From Tetragonia tetragonoides (lineage: Eukaryota > Streptophyta > Magnoliopsida > Caryophyllales > Aizoaceae): a DNA stretch of 64,000 nucleotides. The DNA is taken from contig CM076147.1 of NCBI GenBank assembly GCA_038025085.1, positions 32,896,766-32,960,765 on the forward strand. The letters are read 5' to 3'. Both the position numbers and the translations under genes were made by a program. Positions 44,825 through 55,700 of this stretch are shown here, one piece after another; position 1 is the first letter of the stretch, and every line of letters starts with the position of its first letter. The notes beneath the pieces were generated by a model. The model was not told the origin of the DNA, searched no databases, and was given only the letters and a program-made list of their open reading frames with translations.

Positions 44825-45609
44825 CTCAAAACAGAGAGAGAGAGGAGAGAAAGAAGCAAAGACAATTAGAGGAAAGAGAGGGAAAGGAAGCCAAGCAGTA
44901 ACAACTATAACTAACAAGTACCGAGTAACGTCTATTTACAGAATTGGAGTTTCTTTTTTTTCCTTTTTCCTTTTAAGTTTTATTCCAAAACTACGTCATT
45001 TTTGCAAAAGTCAAAAGTCAAAATTTAATTTTATTTTCCTACTTCTTTCTACCTCTAATTATATTTATAAACTATAGTCTAATTATATCCAAGTCAGAGA
45101 ACATTGACTAATAGTCACTACACATAAAGTTAGCTCTAAAAATTTCTGAATTTTAAATTGGAAAATGTCTGTTTAATGTAAAGAGAAAAACAAGGCAGAT
45201 GCCAGTTGAAATAGTTTGAGCTCTGTAATTTCTGCTAAACACAGTATACACAAATAGTGCACTTTTTTGTATCATATGAAGTCTACAAACACCATTTGAA
45301 GCATCTTTTTTTCCATAGTTGTTTTGCTTCACTTATCACCTGTTTTGCCCATCTACAAATGTTCATTTGCAAGCCCAGCCAGAGCATCATTCTATCCCAA
45401 ACTGCTAGCAAGAAAGTATTTCTTACACCAATCACAGTGGAATGAAACCTGCATTACTTTATCTCCTTGCTTATTGGAACTCTTAATGAGCAGGGGCGGG
45501 TGAAATCGATCATAGACCAAGTATGGAAACCTTTGACTCGCCTGGGAGGCGGATAATCAAACATGGTGACTAAACACCAGGAAGTTCATCATACTTCTTG
45601 GCAGTTTTC
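44825..45609. other. Intergenic between copy B and the PPR gene
   Basis: GA-rich leader of copy B at 44,830-44,880, then AT-rich DNA. The last ~150 bp are probably PPR 3' UTR. No gene seen. Confidence 0.45.
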
Positions 45610-47298
45610 TCACCTGTATCTACATATTCGCTCGTTCAAGATCGCCCTGTAGTTGTCTAGTTGAGCAACTTGACATACTTCAGACATTTGCTGGAAATGT
45701 TGTTCAGCCTCGGAAATCCTTCCTTTGGCACACACTTTCTCCATAAGTACTTCAAAGCTGTCAAGACTAATCATGTGTCCGGTGCTCAAAGCTTCATAGA
45801 AGACTTGAATGGCCATCTCAAGATCCCCACATTTGCTGTACATCTCAGTTAAGCAACTATATAGAGAAGTATCTTGCTTATGACCATTTTGGAGCATGGA
45901 TTGTAATAGTTCCTCGACCTCTTCCACCCATCCTTCGCTTTTACAAAGTCTGGAAATCACAGTGGAATATGACAAGAAGTTTGGAGCACAACCCATATCA
46001 GGCATCCATTTCAAGAGACTTACAGCTTCATTGAGTTCCCCTCTCGTTGTAAGAACTTTAAACACAGCATTGAAACTACTAACGCTAGGATTAATGCCTC
46101 TCAATTTCATCTCCTTTAAAAGAGAGATTGCCTCATTCGACTTCCCCAACTTGCAGCACTCATTCAAAACTACACCATATGTTTGCACATCAGGTGTTAT
46201 CCCTAAGCTGATCATCTCCCTTAGATGTTTAACAGCCTCATCTAATCTCCCCACAACACAAAACCCCTTGAGCAAACTCGTATGTGTTACAACATCATCC
46301 TTTACGCCACTCAACCTCATCTTGGTCATCATTCTCTGAGCCTCATCAACCTTACCACTTGAACAAAACCCATTGAAAATGGCATTATAAGTAGCCACAT
46401 TTGGCTGACAACCTTGCTTTACCATCTCATCCAAACAACACAACGCCTGCTCCATCTCATTGCCCTTGCAATACCCATTGATCAACATCGTATAAGTCAC
46501 TGAATCCGGTAAACAATCCTTGCTCAAGATCATCCTATCCACAATCTGACGCGCATTCACCATCATACCTTTCCTACACAACCCATCCACCATAGTATTA
46601 TAAGTAATCACATTACGCCTACACGGCATTTCATCAAACACCTTCTGTGCATCCCTAACCTTCCCTATTTTGCAATACCCTCTAATCATAGTAGTATAAG
46701 TAACAACATCAGGCCTCGTTACACCTTCCTTAACAATCTGATCAAATATGAAACAAGCTAAAATAAAGCGATTAGCCCTCACTAACACACCCAATATAGC
46801 ATTGCAAGAAAAAATACGATTACGATCACAATTTTTTTGGGCTCGATAAAACCAGTCAATTGCCCCTCTAATGTCACCACAATCCCCATAAGCTTTAATA
46901 AACTTACCAATCATGAAATTAGTGAGCTTTTTATGAGATTCAAGGAACTGGGTAGCAACGGTAAACAAGCCATGAGAGAGAAGTAAATCAACCATGGCAC
47001 CATAACAATGGTGTGTATGGTAATAATTATTGGGGTTAGAGGAATGTTTATAAGCCCAGTTGAAAAAGAAAAGAGCATGATAAGGGCTTGTTTGGTTCTT
47101 GATGACCTTGATGACTAAATCAGGGTTTAAGTGTGGGGAAAATTGGGAAAGAGGGGAGAAGTCTGGAGAGGTGTATATGGGAATAGTGGGGTGAAATTTG
47201 GGTTTAAGGGTTTGAAGGATTTTGGTTATGGAAGTTACCAATGAAGATTGGGAAGGATTTGAGGAGAGAGATTGATTGGTGAGAGCTCTAGAAGCCAT
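45610..47298 (-). CDS. P-class pentatricopeptide repeat (PPR) protein
   Basis: Intronless 562-residue gene, ATG at 47298. The N-terminus (MASRALTNQSLSSNPSQSS) is Ser/Thr-rich and low in acidic residues, which fits a mitochondrial or plastid transit peptide. From about residue 120 there are roughly eleven 35-residue PPR motifs, for example VVTYTTMIRGYCKIGKVRDA, SVTYTMLINGYCKGNEMEQA, VATYNAIFNGFCSSGKVDEA and VVTHTSLLKGFCVVGRLDEA. No E, DYW or SMR domain is seen, so it is P-class. P-class PPRs bind organellar RNA in sequence-specific fashion and affect its stability, splicing or translation. The RNA target cannot be given with confidence. The frame is intact. Confidence 0.95.
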   Translation of the reverse strand: MASRALTNQSLSSNPSQSSLVTSITKILQTLKPKFHPTIPIYTSPDFSPLSQFSPHLNPDLVIKVIKNQTSPYHALFFFNWAYKHSSNPNNYYHTHHCYGAMVDLLLSHGLFTVATQFLESHKKLTNFMIGKFIKAYGDCGDIRGAIDWFYRAQKNCDRNRIFSCNAILGVLVRANRFILACFIFDQIVKEGVTRPDVVTYTTMIRGYCKIGKVRDAQKVFDEMPCRRNVITYNTMVDGLCRKGMMVNARQIVDRMILSKDCLPDSVTYTMLINGYCKGNEMEQALCCLDEMVKQGCQPNVATYNAIFNGFCSSGKVDEAQRMMTKMRLSGVKDDVVTHTSLLKGFCVVGRLDEAVKHLREMISLGITPDVQTYGVVLNECCKLGKSNEAISLLKEMKLRGINPSVSSFNAVFKVLTTRGELNEAVSLLKWMPDMGCAPNFLSYSTVISRLCKSEGWVEEVEELLQSMLQNGHKQDTSLYSCLTEMYSKCGDLEMAIQVFYEALSTGHMISLDSFEVLMEKVCAKGRISEAEQHFQQMSEVCQVAQLDNYRAILNERICRYR

Positions 47299-48279
47299 AA
47301 TTGGCTGTTGTTTGAGCTGAATTGATAGAAGTGGGAAATGTGAGGGAGAGGAGTTAATAAGAAGCAGCCATGGCTACATAGGAGAGCTTATGAAATGCAT
47401 CACTTCAGTCTTCAGTATATGAGCCTTGTTGACTGGGACAATGATTCACAAATTTCACATATATGATGTGTTGTTGGCACCCACAAAAAAATATTTAAAC
47501 AAAAAAAAAAAAAGGAAAATTCTATATGGAGGAATTGGAGAATTTGTTTTTCAATTCTACACGGAGAGATTGTGTTTTCAATTTTCTCCATGGCAGAATA
47601 TTTGTATTTTTCACATTTATCAAACCATAAGCTTACCTTTATAAATGTTTTTTTTTCTTTTTTTTTCATGAAAATATCTTATTTAACTCAAGATGTATGA
47701 TTTAAAGTCTTAAATGACCTGGTTAAGTAAGAGTAATGACGAATTTGAAAACAAAATGTAGATTATTTTTGTTTTCATCCACATCACTCGGGTAAAACTA
47801 TCCACCAGGTAGATAAAGCATTCTCCCTCATAATGTGAGCTTTCTCAAACTCTCATTATCCCACATAATACTTAATACATCATCATTAGCATATCTATGC
47901 CTCGAGGTATGGATTTCATAGAATCCACTTAGGTGGACTTAGGCTTTCGCAAAAGCTAACATATACCCAAAGGACGCAAAATAAAAGTCAACAAATTACA
48001 ACGTAATTGATCCTTTATTACTTTTCACTTCTTTTCTCTCCTAACCAATTGCATCTTCATGTCATTTGTTCCTTTTCACCCAATTTTTTCGCCTACCACT
48101 TGTTGATAATAATATTGTAATTGTTGATAATGTTATGAGAAAGATACTCTATTTGATGAACTAATTTCTAGTTACGCAATTATAAGTCATAACGAAGCAG
48201 AGACGCGTGGAGTAATAAGCTGTTTTTCATTAATATTATCACCATACAATTTTGATTATATGAAAGTTATCAAATTATA
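47299..48279. other. Intergenic, no gene seen
   Basis: Probable PPR leader close to 47,298; AT-rich sequence beyond. No transposon boundary recognised. Confidence 0.45.
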
Positions 48280-50828
48280 TTACAATGTTCCAATACTTCC
48301 ACCAAGGATTGCATCTAATTGTTGTTGAAGATTACTTATTTCTATTTGCGCCCGCACTCTCACCTCAACTCTTTCCGCCGTCAAATATTTACCCAACAAT
48401 AATATCTTCCTCTTTATACTCTTTACCTACATTAAAAATAAAATTGTCAAGTGTCACAAAGAAAAATGACAAATCAAATCCAATAACTAAACTTAGACCA
48501 CTCAAATAAAGCACATTTTATGCCAACAAATTAGCTAAGCTAAAGAATAACATACACATTGAGAAGTTAAATATATCACCTTTCTATATGGCCAACGATC
48601 AACATTGAACGATCGAAGTTTCTTCTTTATAACTGTTGAACATACACGCATTTGTATCGCCGCAGTTTCAATAGGGACATCAAAATATTTAGCAAAATCG
48701 CCCATAGTCATATTCTTAACCCTCTCCCTCTGCGTTACTTGGTGCAAAAAACAAGACCAATAATTAGAATCATATCAGTCACATTTTAATTTTTAAGGAA
48801 AAAAAAGGAATAATGTAACCTGAATTGAAAGCTCAGATCTGGGCAATTCATCATTGGACGTTGCTGGTGCGTCCATTTCCTGATCAAGGTCATGTAAAAT
48901 ATCCATCTGAAAATTTGCATCCATTGGTGTGCTCACTGCTTGATTTGAAGTCTCTGCATGGTTGTACTGTGCATGTTGTTCTGCTACTAATAACCAAAAA
49001 AAAAAAAAAAATTAAAAAAAAATAGAAATTAAAAAAGAAAAAACTTGGTATTGAGTAATATATGTATTCCTATTACATTGCTTTAATACATCCAAAGGAA
49101 TGTGCGTCAATGATGCAAAGGAATGTGCGTCAATGATGCATGTATGTAAGTCTCTTGTGCGCTGGCCTTTATGTATAAGGTATCAATTTTTTGTATGGAG
49201 ATGTCACATTTTATATACAGTATTATCAACTTTTTTTACCTACAAGTATCACGTCTCATACATGAAGCCACCTCATCATATGAAAATTTGTGGTAGGTAT
49301 AATACAAGGACTTGTCAAAAATACCATTATACTATGTGCATTTGTAAAATCTCTACTTATACGACATGTTTCACATTGATATTTTGTTATAGTTGTGACA
49401 AAATTGGATCACTAACCTGATGAGAAGTTTCTTTGAAGAGTAGTAGGATCATGCCAATTAATGCCTACCCAATCATAACCAGTGCACAAGGCTTCATAAA
49501 AGAATGAAAGGGGTTCTTGCAACAAAGTGTATCCCTTTTGTCTATGTTCTTCGAAATACTGATTTATGTACCCTTTGACGTATTCAAAACTCTGCCTACA
49601 AAAACTAAATTCAAAAGTATAAATATAATCTCAAATATGATTGAATAAAACGAACAAAAACTTGGATAATTCGATCATCTAAATTACAATGTTACTTACT
49701 CAAACATTTGATAGTCTCGGATTGCAGGAGCTACACCATCTATGGAATTATAGTGATTTTCAAGAACAACATGAGCTACAAGTCCCACTCTTCCATGAAT
49801 TTCGAGCTTGGTTGTATGGATGCCTTGCAAATAACACAAACGCTAACATTAATTTGCACACCATTACAATAATATATTTAATCAGGCACTTAAAAGAATA
49901 TCACTTTAAAAAAAACCCAATAACGTATTCAAAATACCAAAAAGTTGTATAAACTAGGCAGACCTATAGAATAAAACCTCTTACATTTTCCCCGCATCTC
50001 TTATTTTCAGCCAAACCATATTTACCCATACATGATACATCATCCCCTGCATACTCAACCAATCCTCAATACAATTAAACAAGTAATCTTCTAAGGGTAA
50101 TAATTGAAGTGCCAAGTCAACATCCATTTACAAAACTTCATAAAAATTCAAGAAAAATCAATTCTTTAAAGCACTTTCATAAAAATATTTCTTAACAATA
50201 TAAATAAATATGGCACAAGAAAAATTAACAAGTGATTAGGATTATAATGTAAAATACCATTAGTATGTACAATTTCTCTAAGCACTTGACAACAAGCGCA
50301 AGGATAAGGAACCAATGATTGATTAGTATTAGCCAACACTTGCAATGGCGCCATTAATATTGCATTATTTTCTTCATCCATCCCATTGGTACCATCTCCA
50401 TCGTTGGAGGTTCCACCAAACTCATAATGATGATTATCAACCGTTTGATTATGTTGATCATCATGATCAACTTGGACCGTTGTTGTAACTGTTTCCCCTA
50501 ACACTATATTATCATGATGACCATTATTATTGTCAAAATTGAAATTATTATTATCAACACCGTCAAAAAGAGGGTCGCATTGGATCATGGTATCATCAGG
50601 ACCGTCCGTTGTTGTGATTAACCGTTCAATAAAGTCATCAATGGGAGAATCATGAACAACATCGTGATTATTGTTATTATTATTATAATAATCATTGTGG
50701 TGAGTGTTAAGTAATTGGTCTAAGAAAGATGATAAATCATCATGGTTCTGATCATGATGAGATGGGTTGTTGTCATCGAATGGAACGATAGCCACCGTTG
50801 GATCTGCCACTGGTGGCGCCAATCCTAG
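48280..50828 (-). CDS. RWP-RK domain transcription factor (RKD-like, divergent)
   Basis: Six exons with consistent phase: 50828-50258, 49823-49700, 49595-49417, 48983-48820, 48729-48580, 48426-48280 (TAA); 444 residues. Start at MLGLAPPVADPT; the frame upstream opens only with GTG. Exon 1 is rich in Asn, Asp and His, with a run of N, and ends in a Cys-rich PYPCACCQVLREIVHTNG block found in plant RWP-RK proteins. Exons 2-3 encode a conserved region of unknown role (KLEIHGRVGLVAHVVLEN; EQSFEYVKGYINQYFEE). Exon 5 is the RWP-RK domain (residues ~347-396): MGDFAKYFDVPIETAAIQM, then VIKKKLRSFNVDRWPYRK. Exon 6 adds a short coiled-coil-like tail (EISNLQQQLDAIL). RWP-RK factors bind DNA and act in nitrogen response or gametophyte development. 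No PB1 or GAF domain, so not a full NLP. Confidence 0.88.
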
Positions 50829-51072
50829 CATTTGGAGAGTGAGATTGGATGTAGAGGAGTGTGTCTTCTCAAGCACCGACGGTGCTTGAGAGAGAGAAGG
50901 GAAAAGAAAGAGAAAGACGGAGTCGGTGGGATGAGGGGTTTATAAACAAGAAGGGGGGTGGCAGTTATTACCGTTACCAATGGCTTCTTTGTCAATCGAT
51001 GCAATACTTTTTTCTTTTTTTTTTTTTTTGAGTAGAAAGAGGGGTTTTCATTCATTCATTCTTCATACATAC
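50829..51072 (-). promoter_or_regulatory. Upstream region of the RWP-RK gene
   Basis: GA-rich leader close to the ATG, then a poly-T tract at about 51,011-51,029. A hAT-type MITE lies about 245 bp upstream of the start. Confidence 0.4.
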
Positions 51073-51614
51073 TAGAGCTGTCAAAAGCTGACACGATACG
51101 ACAATACAACACGAACCGAACACGAATGTAGTGTGTTAGTGTTTAGAGGTTTCGACTCGTTTAATTAAATGGGTCGACACGAGTAACACGTTTAGTTAAA
51201 TGGGTTAGGTTGAGATTGAGATTTCTGACACGAAAATAACCTGCTTACGACACGTTTAATTTTAATTGTCAAATTTAAGTTCAATATAATTGTAACAAGT
51301 AAATAATGTAATAGAATCTCACCTATCTTGAGCATTTTAATAATTTTAATCTGTTGAATATACACTTATATGGTTAAAACTTTAAATTTGTAGGTAAAAT
51401 TTATGTTTTTTCTCATATTTCAATTAGTTTAGAATATAAGAAAAGATAGACAGGTTAACAGGTCATTAAACAGGTAACTCGATTATTAAACAGGTCAGGT
51501 GCAGGTCAAGGATTTTTGACACGATTAATAAATGGGTTAGGTTTGGGTCAAGGATTCTCGACACGTTTAACCTTGACACGAACACGACACAACCTGACCT
51601 ATTTGACAGCTCTA
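51073..51614. mobile_element. hAT-type MITE, 542 bp
   Basis: Inverted ends TAGAGCTGTCAAA and TTTGACAGCTCTA with an exact 8 bp TSD ATACATAC at 51,065-51,072 and 51,615-51,622. The interior has repeated 'gacacg'/'aacacg' and 'aaatgggt' strings near both ends. The 8 bp TSD points to the hAT superfamily. No transposase. Confidence 0.88.
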
Positions 51615-51622
51615 ATACATAC

Positions 51623-52716
51623 ATCAAAGGATTTGTTCTTTCCTTTCTTTTCTTTTTTTTTTCTTTTTTGAAGACTTTTTTTCCTTCTTCTTTTTGTTTA
51701 GGGTGACCCCCTAATAAAATCAATTTTTTTTTTTTTTTTTTGAGGGGACATAATTAAACTCTCAATTGGCTAATACATTTTCATTTTTCAGTTAATAGCA
51801 GATCCAGGAATTAATTCAAGTGGGTGCACATCCTTATAATTTTATAGGATATTTCTTAAAATTTATATAAAAAATACCATTTTATAAAGGAAAATTAAAA
51901 AAAAAATATGCAAGTGGGTTCCATAGAACCCACCCCCTTATATGTGCATCCGCTACTAGTTTCAGTCAGTTACTTGCCTGATTTCCTCTTTCATGAAATA
52001 CAACGACCCCTAATTCTCTCTCCTTCCCTTAAATCAAGTATCGTATACTCCATAACCAATAGACAACAATCTCAAACGTATGAATTCGATATTAACCCAA
52101 ACTAAATCACTTGATATATGATATTCCAAACTATTTCGACCCATACTCGAACTAACACGATCCATATTTGTGACTTGTGAGAAAACGTTAGCTGAATTAA
52201 AGTACAATTTGAAAAATAAACTCAACTAGAGTGAAAATGTAATGGTAGAGGTGTGTAGTAAAAAAATAAACTCATAATATTTACATAAAATCCAATCTCA
52301 CAATAAAGATCCCTTCAAAAAAAAATTGTCCTAGAATATGGCGACGTGCTATCATAAAATAAATAATAAAAATAAAAATAAAAACCTTTCATGACGTGCT
52401 ATCAAAAAAAAAAAAAAAAAAAAAAAACTTTTAAGATGTGCTATCATAATAAAAAAAGAAAAAAATCTAGACGATATTTCGAAAATCGTTTCTTTAATAG
52501 TCAACTAGTTAGTAATAAGGTTACATATATATGCACCTTACTAAACGGGATATTTAATGTGTTGTTGTTGACGTCGTTGATCCACTTGGAAAAAGAAGGT
52601 GAACCGGAATATCATAAGCAATTCCTAGTTTTATTTCTGTCCGCTTGTGCAATTAGTTTCTACTTTAGTACAAGCCGAAGAATGCTTACCAAAGAAACCA
52701 AAAATCACAAATTGAA
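51623..52716. other. Intergenic and upstream of the omega-amidase gene
   Basis: AT-rich with T and A runs at 51,725 and 52,405. No gene seen; the last ~100 bp are probably 5' UTR. Confidence 0.4.
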
Positions 52717-55700
52717 ATGAGCGTTGCAAGCAGAGCAATTTTCAAGACTAGTAATCTCAACTCCTCAATTCTTCTCTCTAAATTTCTTCATCATCAGGCA
52801 TCAACCCAGTTGAGAGCATCTTCTCTTTCTTCCATACACAGTGTCATCAGTCTTAATTCCTCAAAGTGGGTCAAACTCAATCGAAGGTTTTCAACAACAA
52901 TGGCATCCTCTTTCAAGCCTGAACAAGCTAGGGTTCCTTCTGCCCTTCAATCTCCCACTCCTCCCATCACAAAGGTACCGTCTTTCTCTCTCCGTGAGTT
53001 GGGTTGTGCAGTTATTATACTAACTCCTGATTGATTATTTATGTAAAATGGGGGTTTTGCTTTAATTTGTTGATGATTGTTATATCTTGTTTGTGATTGG
53101 ATTTTTGGTGGGCAGTTTAAAATTGCGCTTTGTCAGCTCTCTGTAACGGCTGACAAGGAGAGAAATATTGCACACGCTAGAAAAGCCATTGAAGAAGCTG
53201 CTCAAAAGGGTGCCAAGCTTGTTGTCTTACCTGTAAGTTTTGCAGTTATGCTGTAAAGGGTTTTATCTTTATGAGTTGATTTAGGCACAAGGTATTTTTT
53301 TCCTTTTTGTTGTTGTTGTTGTTGTGATTGGATAAATGTGTTTGTCGAGCATCTAGGAGAAAGTTGGTTTTGCCACTCAGATTGAAAATAATGAGTTTTA
53401 TGTTGGGGGTATATGTATGTGCTAATTGGCTAAATGGTTGAAGACTTGTAGTTAATTAGTTACTCTGAAACCTGAAACAGCATTTTCTAGGAGAAATTGG
53501 GTGATTATCATTCTTGATGTCGAGTATTTGAGTTATGGATATCGGGGTGTGTATGGTTGTGGCTCTACTGAAACCTCGTGCCTAAGAGAAAATTGGTGCA
53601 ATCTTTCTAGAATGTGGAGAGTTGAACATTTGGGTGCAAGTTGATACGTGATAGTGGCTGTGGTGAAATGGTATTCACGAGGAGACTTGTCTTTATTTAT
53701 ATACAGGTGAATTGTTGGCATAAGGGTGTATGCCTTAATGCATATTTGATGACATTCTTGCTGCTATGGTGAACTGCAATGCTCTTAGTGTAGGAATAGG
53801 TTGTACCATATAATTCTATTGATTTGTCGAACAGATATAGCTTGTACAGATATATTCAAAACTCTGTCCTACTCCCAATGAAGTTGAGGGGCTGCAACGC
53901 CAACATTGTATGGACTTTAATTTGAAACAAAACTTATTCAGTTGTTTTGAATGCTCATCCGAAGCCTTTGCCAAAGAAGGAGTTGAGTGATTCAGGACCT
54001 TAGGTGAATGGGAGCAGTCAATTCTCTAAAAAGTTTCATCTGTCAAAATTAATTTCTGTATCTTTATGGAATGATAAATGTGTATATTCTTATTTATCTA
54101 TGAGAAACAACTAAGTGCTTTTAGAAAGTCAAACTGCTGGTTCATAAATCAAGACGTAGCTTAAAGTGCCCCAACAATAATATGATGAACCAGCTATCAA
54201 CTAAGCACATTAAGTTGGAGGAGTTTATAGCATAAAGGCTCACCTCTAGCAAGGAAATGTTTATAACTACCCTTATGCCTTATCTGCAAGCTGTCTAGTA
54301 AGACACTCTGTATCTCATCTCTGTTATCATGCAACCATCTAATTACACTTCCCATTAAGTATGTCTTCGTTATCCCAGATCACATAAAAGTTTGGGAGTG
54401 TTTAAACCTCCTCTTTCCCCTGTGCATCCACTTCTGGGCCACCTTTGCCGGGATTACTGCTAGCTTCTGTCTCCTTCCAGGCTCCCATTCCTATACCTCT
54501 TTCTTGCTCCCTCCTTTCCCTCCCCCCCCCCCCCCCGGTTTATTGGAGTCACTGGACGCAGGATCCCTTTATCTGGAATTCTTTTCCAGCAGGAGTGTTT
54601 TCTTCTCATTACTTTTCACTATTTACCCTTCTCGAAACTTGCAGACAAGCCATTGTTATTTTATTTATCAATTAATACTCTTCATCTCCATGTTATGGTA
54701 TTTGTCCTGCAACTTGCAAGTGGATTTGGCAAACTTCCTAGATCCTAGCTACTTCCCAAAAAAAAACTTGGTGTATCTCTACGTGTTCTATGTTCTGATG
54801 TGTGAAGGAGAGAGGGGGAAAGAGAGGAGTAAGACTGAGAGGGCAGGGGAGGGACCCAGCTGCTGTTGATAAGCCTACCAGTGGTAGGCGAAACGCAATT
54901 GCTTGGCAGGCAGGAAGGGGGTTGATGAAGGCAATGGGCGGGGGAGTTGCATTTTTTTCTTTCAACTGGGCAGAATGGAAAATCGTATAAAATCTGATGG
55001 CAACTTAATGGAAAAATGTGGTCCATGATGATGGAGTTGAAGAAGAGGGTTGTCTCATGAACTGCTTCCACATGCCTATAGCAGGCCCCATCTTATGAAT
55101 GGTTTTATGCTTAGACTTCGATTTGGAGGATTACCAGACATGTATCAGTGCGGCCCCACTTTTGACTGTAATAGTTACGGTATTTATGCCCTTGGTTGGT
55201 TCTAGTGGTCATTGTATATGCACATACAGTTTAAACACTCTAATAGATTAGCATGTTTTGACATCACCCATGATTCTGTTTTAGAACTCCTTCCCTTGTC
55301 ACTCTTGTTTTATCCTATGATGTGTGGTGCAAAAGTTTTGTATGGGACTACTCGACTGTGATTTTGTCGTATTAAATGCGACTATTATGAATGCTTAAAT
55401 CTTAATCCATCCAAATTGGTCGTCATGAGCACAACATTTGAAGTGTTTACCTTATTGTGCCAATACTAACGCTAATATCTTTCCCGTATACTATGACCTG
55501 ATTCATCATGAGTGTGTCAAGTAATTTGGTCTGGATATATTCATATTCTCAAAAGACTATAAACATGAAGTGTGGGTTGTGAATCAATGGATAGTTTGCA
55601 TGGGTTTGTACTTTGTAGGTACTTTAAGAGATCTTACTGAGAAGCTTCTAAAGGTGAAAGAGACACATCCGGGAGACAAACACATGCCATATAGACAAGC

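Larger units (their letters stand above)
34680..44900. repeat. Tandem segmental duplication containing ALFIN-LIKE copies A and B
   Basis: Unit A (~34,680-40,600) and unit B (~41,160-44,900) align in order, including noncoding parts ('tatgcctttgctggatgatgtg', 'gtattgacaaacagga'). Unit A has gained a 2.9 kb LTR element and lost about 600 bp around the last exons. Confidence 0.85.

Noticed and set aside
44519..44917. 132-codon frame with hydrophobic segments
   Set aside because: It is exon 1 of ALFIN-LIKE copy B read through into its intron.
45896..46339. 147-codon plus-strand frame
   Set aside because: Shadow of the PPR gene.
54504..54869. Frames inside intron 2 of the omega-amidase gene
   Set aside because: No conserved motifs, spanning a C15 run; ordinary intron.
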